From a bacterium (GTDB lineage Bacteria; Electryoneota; Electryoneia; Electryoneales; Electryoneaceae): a stretch of 6,692 bases of DNA. Position 1 is the stretch's first letter. Each line of letters opens with the position of its first letter. Below the pieces are notes generated by a model. The model was not told where the DNA came from. It made no database searches and worked only from the letters and a program-made list of their open reading frames with translations. Location: the NCBI GenBank assembly GCA_014729955.1, contig WJJA01000120.1:1-6692 (forward strand), in the 5' to 3' direction. A program made the position numbers and the translations under genes. This document shows positions 1 to 4,972 of this stretch, piece after piece.

Positions 1-2
1 AG

Positions 3-1199
3 GGCAAGCTGCTGGAGGCGCAGCGTCTCGAGCAGCGCACGACCTTCGACCTGCAGATGCTGGAAGAGGTCGGGTTCTGCAACGGCATCGAGAACTACAC
101 ACGGCACTTCAACGGCAAAGAGCCCGGCGATCCGCCGAACACCTTGTTCGATTACTTCCCGGACGAATTTCTCGTGATCGTGGATGAGTCACATGCCACA
201 GTCCCGCAGATCGGAGGCATGTTCAACGGCGACCGTGCACGCAAACAGGTACTGGTCGAGCACGGCTTTCGCCTTCCTTCAGCGCTGGACAACCGTCCGC
301 TGAAATTCCCGGAATGGGAACAGCGCGCGAAACGTGTGCTTTTTGTCAGCGCCACACCGGCCGACTACGAGCTGGACCGGACCGGCGGGGTCTACGTCGA
401 GCAGATTATTCGGCCCACCGGACTGCTCGATCCTGAGATCGAGGTTCGCAAAACGAAGGGACAAATTGACGATCTACTCAATGAAATCCGGGAGCGGGTC
501 GTGAAGAACGAACGCATCCTGGTTACCACCCTCACCAAGCGGATGGCGGAAAACCTGACCGATTATCTGCGGAAACTGGATGTGAGGGTGCGCTATCTCC
601 ATTCGGAGGTGAATTCACTGGAGCGTGTCGAGATTTTGCGCGACCTGCGTTTGGGGCACTTTGACGTGCTGGTGGGGATCAACCTGCTGCGTGAAGGGTT
701 GGACCTGCCGGAGGTGAGCCTGGTGGCGATTCTCGACGCTGACAAGGAGGGTTTCCTTCGCAGCGAACGCAGCCTGATGCAAACCGCCGGCCGTGCCGCG
801 CGGAACGCTGCAGGCAAGGTCCTTTTCTACGCCGACAACATGACTGATTCCATGAAAGCGGTGATCGAGGAGACCAACCGTCGCCGGGACATTCAGAAAC
901 AGTACAACAAAGAACACGGGATCGAACCGAAGACCATCCGCAAGACCGTCGAGGAAATTCTCGCTCAGACCCGTGCCGCTCACGAACGGAAGGAAGAGGA
1001 TGTGCTTCTGCCGGATGTGGACACGACCGAGTTGACGCCGGATGCGCGTGAAGAGTTGATAGCACGGCTGGAAGAGCAGATGTTCCGTCATGCGGACGCG
1101 CTTGAGTTCGAGCAGGCGGCAAAGATTCGTGACGAGATCGACCGACTGCGCGGTACGAGCACGGTTCCGGAGAATACGTCGCAGGAGAGTGTGTCCTGA
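3..1199 (+). CDS. uvrB: UvrABC system protein B, C-terminal part (5' end outside window)
   Basis: UvrB is the DNA-damage verification subunit of nucleotide excision repair. It is loaded by UvrA, opens the duplex with a helicase-like fold and recruits UvrC for incision in the cytoplasm. The frame is open from base 3 to the TGA at 1197-1199, giving about 398 visible residues against about 670 for a full protein. The N-terminal Walker A site and beta-hairpin are therefore outside the window. Visible landmarks are EAQRLEQRT and FCNGIENYTRH near the left end, Walker B DESH (visible residues ~61-64), FRLPSALDNRPLKF, motif III SATP, LVTTLTKRMAE, VGINLLREGLDLPEVS, DADKEGFLRSERSL and motif VI QTAGRAARN. 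A C-terminal UVR motif (LEFEQAAKIRDEIDRLR) binds UvrC in known homologues. The match to E. coli UvrB, recalled from memory, is close throughout. The ATG at 57 is internal, not the start. A GNAT gene converges on it from the right. Confidence 0.98.
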   Translation, partial: GKLLEAQRLEQRTTFDLQMLEEVGFCNGIENYTRHFNGKEPGDPPNTLFDYFPDEFLVIVDESHATVPQIGGMFNGDRARKQVLVEHGFRLPSALDNRPLKFPEWEQRAKRVLFVSATPADYELDRTGGVYVEQIIRPTGLLDPEIEVRKTKGQIDDLLNEIRERVVKNERILVTTLTKRMAENLTDYLRKLDVRVRYLHSEVNSLERVEILRDLRLGHFDVLVGINLLREGLDLPEVSLVAILDADKEGFLRSERSLMQTAGRAARNAAGKVLFYADNMTDSMKAVIEETNRRRDIQKQYNKEHGIEPKTIRKTVEEILAQTRAAHERKEEDVLLPDVDTTELTPDAREELIARLEEQMFRHADALEFEQAAKIRDEIDRLRGTSTVPENTSQESVS

Positions 1200-1264
1200 A
1201 GCAGGTTTGCTTTGTCTTTCGGCATTCTGAAGTGTGATCCGGCGCGTCGCAGATCATTGTCCAT

Positions 1265-1738
1265 TCAGAGCTGTTCCATCCAGTAGCTCCGAAACTCGAA
1301 CCCGAAGCGCCGATAGAGCGACATCACACGTTCATTCCCTTGCAGTACCTTCAGCCGAATGGGATGGGCATCTCTTCGCTGCAACCACTCCAACCCACGT
1401 TTGAAAAGAACGCCTCCGATCCCCTGATTGCGGTACATTTCCAGCACATAGATGAAATCCAGTTCGCCTTCCTTCCGCCGGTTGACCGTTGAGATGAGGA
1501 ATCCCACCGGTGCACCCTCTTTCGCATCGAGAGCGATTTCGATTCCCAGGTCACCGCCTTCGCATTTGTCCAACAGTTCCTGTTTCCGTTCTTCGAACGT
1601 GCGGCGCAGGATGCGCGGTCCGAACACGGGATTCAATTCGGCGTGAAAGCCGCGCAATTCTTCCCACAGCGGCTGGATCATGTCCAGCAGTTCACGTCCG
1701 CCGTGGCGATACACGATCGTGGAGTGCTGTGAAGGCAT
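1265..1738 (-). CDS. GNAT-family N-acetyltransferase
   Basis: This 157-residue protein has the size and motifs of a single-domain GCN5-related acetyltransferase, which moves an acetyl group from acetyl-CoA to an amine. The acetyl-CoA pyrophosphate loop is RNQGIGG (residues 103-109, matching R/Q-x-x-G-x-G/A), preceded by the strand GELDFIYVLEMY. Motif B is NERVMSLYRRFGFE (135-148), the usual late helix followed by a strand. Residues 15-60 are helical and charged and probably form the substrate side. No signal peptide or membrane segment is seen. The substrate cannot be named; small molecule, peptide and protein N-terminus are all possible. The start is the ATG at 1736-1738, the only plausible early Met, but no good Shine-Dalgarno sequence precedes it. 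The stop TGA is at 1265-1267. The gene is convergent with uvrB (65-bp gap, no convincing terminator) and divergent from the DHH gene. Confidence 0.9.
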   Translation of the reverse strand: MPSQHSTIVYRHGGRELLDMIQPLWEELRGFHAELNPVFGPRILRRTFEERKQELLDKCEGGDLGIEIALDAKEGAPVGFLISTVNRRKEGELDFIYVLEMYRNQGIGGVLFKRGLEWLQRRDAHPIRLKVLQGNERVMSLYRRFGFEFRSYWMEQL

Positions 1739-1793
1739 GGGAATCTACTCACGTTTGAACCGACCGGTCTGTCATCAGGGAATTTAGGAAAAA

Positions 1794-1840
1794 CTCGCAA
1801 GATCTGCCGTTCCGGGTTTCATTCGAGTGTATTTTGCGAG
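1794..1840. repeat. Inverted repeat in divergent promoter region
   Basis: CTCGCAAGAT (1794-1803) is the inverted complement of ATTTTGCGAG (1831-1840) at 9 of 10 positions, and the exception would be a G-U pair in RNA. The arms are 27 nt apart. The repeat lies in the 174-bp spacer between the divergently transcribed GNAT and DHH genes. It could be a paired operator for both or a stem in either leader. No -10/-35 pair was clear enough to call in this spacer. Confidence 0.4.
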
Positions 1841-1864
1841 GGTTCTCAAGTGACGGTTCATGGA

Positions 1865-1885
1865 GGGATCGGATAGATCGATCCC
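1865..1885. repeat. 7-bp perfect hairpin upstream of DHH gene
   Basis: GGGATCG (1865-1871) and CGATCCC (1879-1885) are perfect complements around a 7-nt loop. The hairpin ends 16 nt before the DHH ribosome-binding site, so it probably lies in the 5' leader or is an operator. There is no T-run after it, so it does not look like a terminator. Confidence 0.4.
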
Positions 1886-1901
1886 GTCGCGGCTAGGATG
1901 A

Positions 1902-1907
1902 GGGAGG
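1902..1907 (+). promoter_or_regulatory. Ribosome-binding site fixing the DHH gene start
   Basis: GGGAGG lies 5 nt before the ATG at 1913. An in-frame ATG at 1898 sits upstream of and partly next to this site and has no Shine-Dalgarno of its own. The protein begun at 1913 (MRLYTRNNLDG) also starts directly on the first DHH-family strand, so 1913 is preferred. Confidence 0.8.
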
Positions 1908-1912
1908 TAACC

Positions 1913-2806
1913 ATGCGGTTGTATACACGGAACAACCTGGACGGTGTGGTCTCGGCGGCGCTGGTGATGAAGCGGGAGCCGGTGAAAGAAGTGCTGTTCG
2001 TTCATCCGAAACAGATGCAGGACGGTGAGGTGGAGGTGATGCCGGGAGATGCGATCACCAACCTCCCTCTGCATCCGAACGCCGGCGTATGGTTCGATCA
2101 TCACACGGCCGGAGCGGCCAAGCTGCCGGAGGGCGCAAAGGGAACCGTTGCCGATGCACCGAGCGCTTCACGACTGGTGTATGAGTACTACGATTTCTAC
2201 AAGGAGCGCAATCATGGTCATATCCATGACATGGTGCATTATACCGACCGCATGGATTCCGCCATTCTGACCTATGAAGATGTGCTGCGCCCGGACGGCT
2301 GGATTCTGCTTGGTTTCATGCTCGATCCCCGTACCGGTTTGAACCTGGACCACGATCTCTACCGTCGAGTCATCTACAGTATCCGGGACGGCATGACGAT
2401 ACGGGAGATCCTTTCGATCCCTGACATCGAGGAAGCAAAGAAACGATACCTGGCGGAAGAAGAAAAAACCAAGATTATGCTCACTGCGAGCACACGCATC
2501 AACGGCAGTGTGATCATTCAGGACCTGCGGGGCATGGACGAAGGGCTCATCGGCAACCGTTTCTTCATCTACGCCATCTTCCCGCGCTGTACCGTATCGA
2601 TCCGCATCATGCCGCATGAACGGGACGAAAACCGAGCGGTGGTCGCGGTCGGTAAAAGTATCTTCCACCGTGTGTTGAAAAAGCATATCGGCGAACTGAT
2701 GGCGCAATACGGAGGAGGTGGTCTCGCCGGCGCGGGGTCGGCGCCGTTCGATCAGGCCGAGGTCGATGAGAGGGTTGCTGAAATCGCCGAACGGTTGCAG
2801 GAATAG
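1913..2806 (+). CDS. DHH-family phosphoesterase-like protein (COG2404-type)
   Basis: This 297-residue cytoplasmic protein matches, from memory, the DHH-superfamily group annotated as exopolyphosphatase-like or predicted phosphohydrolase. Family relatives hydrolyse phosphodiester or phosphoanhydride bonds with Mn2+; the substrate of this group is not firmly known. Landmarks are an N-terminal strand and loop YTRNNLDGVVSAAL (residues 4-17), VHPKQMQDGEVEV (30-42), the diagnostic WFDHHTAG (60-67), the acidic helix YTDRMDSA (110-117), DPRTGL (138-143), GNRFFIYAIFP (214-224) and a DHHA1-like C-terminal end IGELMAQYGGGGLAGAG (259-275). Two usual metal- or phosphate-contacting positions look changed: Asn8 where I expect Asp of a DxD, and Leu271 where related GGGGH motifs have His. 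DHH 62-64 and Asp10 remain. Reduced or altered activity is possible. The gene stands alone, with its own ribosome-binding site and terminator. The family is fairly certain and the substrate is not. Confidence 0.85.
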   Translation: MRLYTRNNLDGVVSAALVMKREPVKEVLFVHPKQMQDGEVEVMPGDAITNLPLHPNAGVWFDHHTAGAAKLPEGAKGTVADAPSASRLVYEYYDFYKERNHGHIHDMVHYTDRMDSAILTYEDVLRPDGWILLGFMLDPRTGLNLDHDLYRRVIYSIRDGMTIREILSIPDIEEAKKRYLAEEEKTKIMLTASTRINGSVIIQDLRGMDEGLIGNRFFIYAIFPRCTVSIRIMPHERDENRAVVAVGKSIFHRVLKKHIGELMAQYGGGGLAGAGSAPFDQAEVDERVAEIAERLQE

Positions 2807-2845
2807 CACAAGATCAAAGCCAGTGCTGATAAAGGTGTCTTCTAT

Positions 2846-2873
2846 CGGTCGTTTCTCGAAACGGCCGTTTTTT
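2846..2873 (+). terminator. Rho-independent terminator after DHH gene
   Basis: CGGTCGTTT (2846-2854) pairs with AAACGGCCG (2859-2867) in a 9-bp stem with one G-U pair and a CTCG tetraloop. Six T follow directly (2868-2873). It starts 40 nt after the TAG stop and should end DHH transcription, separating it from the peroxiredoxin. Confidence 0.9.
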
Positions 2874-2981
2874 GACGGGTCAGCGCGAGGGATCGGACAG
2901 GATGTGACGAGTGGGAGGTAGCCCGGCGTCGCCGACCCCTGGGAGGCGGTTAAGTTGTTGAGGCGATTGCGAGGCTGTTAG

Positions 2982-3226
2982 CCTGAATATTTCATAAATG
3001 GAGAGAGCATTCTTTTCTAAAAGATATATTAACAATAAGATAATGTCACGCTATACAGGTTTTCTCTGACACAGATTGTGTCCAGGCCAAACTCATCTAT
3101 TCATTCACCCTTCGGGAGGTCCTATCTGCCTCATCTGCCTTGTTGCGAAGGATTCGCGGTATTGCCATACAGCTTCATCCTTCGCGCTTCACATCTGACG
3201 CAGTTTGAACTCGTGAAATATTCGGG
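2982..3226. mobile_element. Possible short non-autonomous element or IS relic with terminal inverted repeats
   Basis: CCTGAATATTTCATAA (2982-2997) and the reverse complement of 3211-3226 (CCCGAATATTTCACGA) agree at 13 of 16 positions, including ten consecutive bases GAATATTTCA. They bound about 245 bp. The composition is abruptly AT-rich inside the left end (about 2990-3060), unlike the flanking DNA. No transposase can be read inside; the longest ATG frame noted there (2998-3069, 23 codons) resembles nothing known to me. An 8-bp direct repeat GTTGAGGC lies just outside at 2957-2964 and 3229-3236. Its spacing from the two ends is unequal (17 and 2 nt), so it is a doubtful target duplication. 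This would fit a MITE-like element or an insertion sequence deleted to its ends. The IS family cannot be named. Confidence 0.45.
3145..3185. repeat. Overlapping alternative stems inside the repeat-bounded segment
   Basis: GCGAAGGAT (3145-3153) is the perfect inverted complement of ATCCTTCGC (3177-3185). The same left arm can instead fold locally as GCGAA-GGA-TTCGC (3145-3157). The two pairings exclude each other. It supports secondary structure in this segment but gives no function. Confidence 0.35.
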
Positions 3227-3254
3227 TAGTTGAGGCAGGATGTGCACGCCTTAC

Positions 3255-3324
3255 CCCGCCCTGCTGTCAGGTCTCCGTGGCAAAACGACGCCGCTGAAGA
3301 CCTGACAGAACGTGACCAGGCGGG
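3255..3324. repeat. Long stem-loop upstream of peroxiredoxin gene
   Basis: CTGTCAGGTCT (3264-3274) and AGACCTGACAG (3298-3308) are perfect 11-bp complements around a 23-nt loop. An outer CCCGCC (3255-3260) can pair with GGCGGG (3319-3324) across unpaired bulges, giving a two-part stem. CCGTGG at the start of the loop (3275-3280) is complementary to CCACGG at 3341-3346, which would allow a pseudoknot. No known RNA family was recognised. It may be a small RNA, a leader structure or the arms of another insertion. There is no T-run, so it is not a simple terminator. Confidence 0.45.
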
Positions 3325-3383
3325 CATGAAGCCGGCCGCTCCACGGCACTTGAACGGCCAACGAGTACTTGGATTTCAAAGAC

Positions 3384-3404
3384 TTACAACAGTGCATGTT
3401 GCAA
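3384..3404. promoter_or_regulatory. Candidate operator: near-palindrome upstream of peroxiredoxin
   Basis: TTACAACA (3384-3391), a 5-nt spacer GTGCA, and TGTTGCAA (3397-3404) form 8-bp arms with one mismatch. The size and spacing suit a dimeric regulator. It lies about 150 bp before the peroxiredoxin start and upstream of the weak promoter candidate near 3445-3473. It does not match a PerR or Fur box that I can recall, so the regulator is unnamed. It could also act as an RNA hairpin. Confidence 0.35.
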
Positions 3405-3497
3405 AGAGAGCAGGGGGAGACAACGATCCCTGGTAACCCTCGCATCGACACAAATGATGATGCATCCTATGTAGGAAGGTTAAGACAATGGAGGATG

Positions 3498-3522
3498 CGC
3501 GGGGGAAAGGCTCATCCCCGCG
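3498..3522 (+). promoter_or_regulatory. G+C-rich leader hairpin just before the peroxiredoxin ribosome-binding site
   Basis: CGCGGGG (3498-3504) pairs perfectly with CCCCGCG (3516-3522) around an 11-nt loop (3505-3515). It ends 15 nt before the Shine-Dalgarno and leaves that site unpaired. No T-run follows. Stabilising the 5' end of the mRNA is one possible role, but nothing in the sequence proves it. Confidence 0.4.
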
Positions 3523-3537
3523 GTCTACAGAACAACG

Positions 3538-3544
3538 AGGAGGT
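3538..3544 (+). promoter_or_regulatory. Strong ribosome-binding site fixing the peroxiredoxin start
   Basis: AGGAGGT is a full Shine-Dalgarno match 6 nt before the ATG at 3551. It excludes the in-frame upstream ATG at 3488, which has no comparable site and would add a 21-residue low-complexity extension covering the leader hairpin. Confidence 0.88.
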
Positions 3545-3550
3545 ACTACG

Positions 3551-4216
3551 ATGTCGGAAGCCATGGAGCTCGAACGAGGCAGCATGCCGCTGTTGGGGCA
3601 GAAACTGCCGCAGATGCGTGTCACGACCACACAAGGGACCTTTGACCTGCCGGATCACTTCAAAGGCAAGTGGTTTGTCCTGTTCAGCCATCCGGGCGAC
3701 TTTACCCCGGTCTGCACCACGGAATTCTATGCCTTTTCCAAGCTGCACGAGAAGTTCCGTGAGGTGAACGCGGAATTGATCGGTCACTCGGTGGACCAGG
3801 TCTTCTCGCATATCAAGTGGATCGAGTGGATTGAAGACAACCTCGATACGAAGATCGATTTCCCGGTGATCGCAGACGATCGCGGCAAGGTGGCCGAAAA
3901 GCTGGGCATGCTTCATCCGGCAATGGGTTCCAATACCGTCCGTGCCGTCTTTATCGTGGACCCGGAAGGTGTGCTGCGCCTGGTGTTGTACTATCCGCAG
4001 GAAGTGGGCCGCAACATGGACGAGATCCTGCGTGCGCTGAAGGCGCTGCAGGCCCATGAACAGTACAAGGTCGCCCTGCCGGCCAACTGGCCGAACAACG
4101 AACTGCTGCAGGACCGTGTGATTATTCCGCCCGCCACGGACGTGGAGACCGCCAACCGTCGACGCGGCAGCAAAGACTGCTACGATTGGTGGTTCTGTCA
4201 CAAGAAACCGGAATAA
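3551..4216 (+). CDS. Peroxiredoxin (AhpC/TSA superfamily, Prx6-like with C-terminal cysteine pair)
   Basis: This thiol peroxidase reduces H2O2 and organic hydroperoxides in the cytoplasm. The 221-residue protein has the peroxidatic site HPGDFTPVCTTEF with Cys55 in the PxxxTxxC motif, the Arg-containing strand TVRAVFIVDPEG (129-140; Arg131 is the likely catalytic Arg), and the long C-terminal arm of the Prx6 subfamily, beginning near YYPQEVGRNMDEILR. It ends in KDCYDWWFCHKKPE with Cys210 and Cys216. The same six-residue cysteine spacing occurs in the archaeal peroxiredoxin of Aeropyrum pernix (Cys207 and Cys213, from memory), where one acts as resolving cysteine, so this is probably a 2-Cys enzyme of the archaeal-like type. 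No thioredoxin or reductase gene is nearby to name the electron donor. The TAA stop at 4214-4216 is followed by a terminator, so the gene is probably transcribed alone from within the long structured region upstream. Confidence 0.95.
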   Translation: MSEAMELERGSMPLLGQKLPQMRVTTTQGTFDLPDHFKGKWFVLFSHPGDFTPVCTTEFYAFSKLHEKFREVNAELIGHSVDQVFSHIKWIEWIEDNLDTKIDFPVIADDRGKVAEKLGMLHPAMGSNTVRAVFIVDPEGVLRLVLYYPQEVGRNMDEILRALKALQAHEQYKVALPANWPNNELLQDRVIIPPATDVETANRRRGSKDCYDWWFCHKKPE

Positions 4217-4243
4217 TCACTGGCGATACTTTTGCATCTTCCG

Positions 4244-4277
4244 CATCCCCCGGCAAGCCGTCGTCGGGGGATGTTTT
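4244..4277 (+). terminator. Rho-independent terminator after peroxiredoxin gene
   Basis: CATCCCCCG (4244-4252) pairs perfectly with CGGGGGATG (4265-4273) in a 9-bp stem with a 12-nt loop, followed by TTTT (4274-4277). It lies 27 nt after the stop codon and separates the peroxiredoxin from the macrodomain gene, which therefore needs its own promoter or read-through. TATACT at 4279-4284 resembles a -10 element for that gene, but no matching -35 was found. Confidence 0.85.
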
Positions 4278-4308
4278 GTATACTGTCGGAAACAGGAGCA
4301 GTCGAAAC

Positions 4309-4315
4309 AGAAGGA
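4309..4315 (+). promoter_or_regulatory. Ribosome-binding site for macrodomain gene
   Basis: AGAAGGA lies 8 nt before the ATG at 4324. It supports that start over the in-frame GTG or ATG positions reaching back to 4186, which would run through the terminator hairpin and overlap the peroxiredoxin gene, and over the ATG at 4336, which has no site. Confidence 0.65.
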
Positions 4316-4323
4316 CTTGCGCG

Positions 4324-4875
4324 ATGAACCGAAGCATGCGGACGTATACTCACCCCTGCGGTACGACGGTAGAGCTTGTGCTTGGCGATATCACAACGGA
4401 AGAGGTGGATGCCATTGTGAACGCCGCGAACAGCGGGCTGCAGCACGGCGGCGGAGTGGCCGGGGCGATCGTTCGCAAGGGCGGCCGTATCATCCAGGAG
4501 GAATCGAATCGTCTCGCACCGGTTGCGGCAGGCCGTGCGGTTATAACCACCGGCGGCAACCTGCCGGCGACCCATGTGATTCATACCGTGGGGCCGAGGT
4601 GGGGGGAAGGGGACGAGGACAACAAGCTCGCATCTGCGGTACGGTCGGCGCTTGCGGTCGCCGATGAACACGGGTTGCGTTCCATCAGTCTGCCGGCGAT
4701 TTCGACCGGGATCTTCGGCTTTCCGTTGGAGCGAGCCGTGAGAGTAATCCTCGGTGCGATACGATCCTTCCTCGACGATGCACCGGGCACCAGGCAGCAG
4801 GCTGTCCGGCTGTGCCTGTTCGATGAACACACGCTGCACGCGTTCGAGGAAGGGTGGGGAGAACTCACCGGGTAA
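4324..4875 (+). CDS. Stand-alone macrodomain protein (Af1521-like, ADP-ribose binding)
   Basis: A 183-residue protein that is a macrodomain almost from end to end. Macrodomains bind ADP-ribose and related nucleotides, and many remove ADP-ribose from modified proteins or nucleic acids or hydrolyse O-acetyl-ADP-ribose. Landmarks are LVLGDITTEEVDAIVNAAN (residues 18-36, with the adenine-binding GDIT and ribose-side NAAN), LQHGGGVAGAI (39-49, the glycine loop around the diphosphate), HVIHTVGPRW (84-93) and SISLPAISTGIFGFP (120-134, second diphosphate loop). HGGGVA and STGIFGFP resemble archaeal Af1521 more than the MacroD (YmdB) class, which usually has GGGGVDGAIH. No partner ADP-ribosyltransferase or sirtuin gene is in the window, so it is not shown to be an antitoxin. 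No signal or membrane segment is seen. The fold is very sure. Whether it is a hydrolase or only a reader is open. Confidence 0.93.
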   Translation: MNRSMRTYTHPCGTTVELVLGDITTEEVDAIVNAANSGLQHGGGVAGAIVRKGGRIIQEESNRLAPVAAGRAVITTGGNLPATHVIHTVGPRWGEGDEDNKLASAVRSALAVADEHGLRSISLPAISTGIFGFPLERAVRVILGAIRSFLDDAPGTRQQAVRLCLFDEHTLHAFEEGWGELTG

Positions 4876-4972
4876 AAAGCAGCGGTAGCACGTCCTCGCA
4901 CTGAGCACACGATTGTTTCGTCAGTTCCTCGCGAAGAGGAGAGTTGACGGGCCGGCAAACCGGGACTCGAAA

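Larger units (their letters stand above)
2874..3550. other. Gene-free intergenic region of ~680 bp
   Basis: No reading frame here has both a credible start and protein-like composition. Left part (2874-2981): G+C-rich, with a compact palindrome CGGCG-T-CGCCG (2924-2934) and the hexamer GGGAGG twice. Middle (2982-3226): clearly AT-richer at its left, bounded by inverted repeats. Right part (3227-3550): several stems and a near-palindrome leading into the peroxiredoxin ribosome-binding site. TCGACA (3445-3450), then a 17-nt spacer, then TATGTA (3468-3473) is the nearest thing to a sigma-70 promoter, but the -10 match is poor. Confidence 0.7.

Noticed and set aside
1198..1219. Possible terminator after uvrB: AAGCA-GGTT-TGCTT followed by TGTCTTT
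   Set aside because: The stem is only five mostly weak pairs overlapping the stop codon, and the T-rich tail is interrupted, so it was not called.
2168..2809. Minus-strand open frame of 213 codons antisense to the DHH gene
   Set aside because: It covers most of a clear DHH-family gene and lacks any family signal.
1863..2897. 11-mer GAGGGATCGGA repeated at 1863-1873 and 2887-2897, on either side of the DHH gene
   Set aside because: The surrounding bases do not match, so there is no sign of a longer duplication or of element ends. Probably chance.
2998..3069. 23-codon ATG frame just inside the left inverted repeat
   Set aside because: It is very short, has no convincing ribosome-binding site and resembles no known peptide. 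Possibly the eroded start of a transposase, but that cannot be supported.
3230..3436. 68-codon frame in the long intergenic region, starting at TTG
   Set aside because: It has no Shine-Dalgarno, an alternative start and protein-unlike composition, and it runs through the inverted repeats, which explain this DNA better.
3241..3550. Known structured RNAs (RNase P, tmRNA, SRP RNA, 6S RNA) in the peroxiredoxin upstream region
   Set aside because: None of the conserved cores I can recall from these families is present, although stems are. A covariance-model search would be the proper test.
3512..4201. Minus-strand open frame of 229 codons antisense to the peroxiredoxin gene
   Set aside because: It fully overlaps a confidently assigned gene on the other strand, has no ribosome-binding site and no recognisable motifs.
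4198..4908. Minus-strand open frame of 236 codons antisense to the macrodomain gene
   Set aside because: The plus-strand frame has clear macrodomain motifs and a ribosome-binding site. The antisense translation shows no family resemblance and is a shadow of G+C-rich codons.
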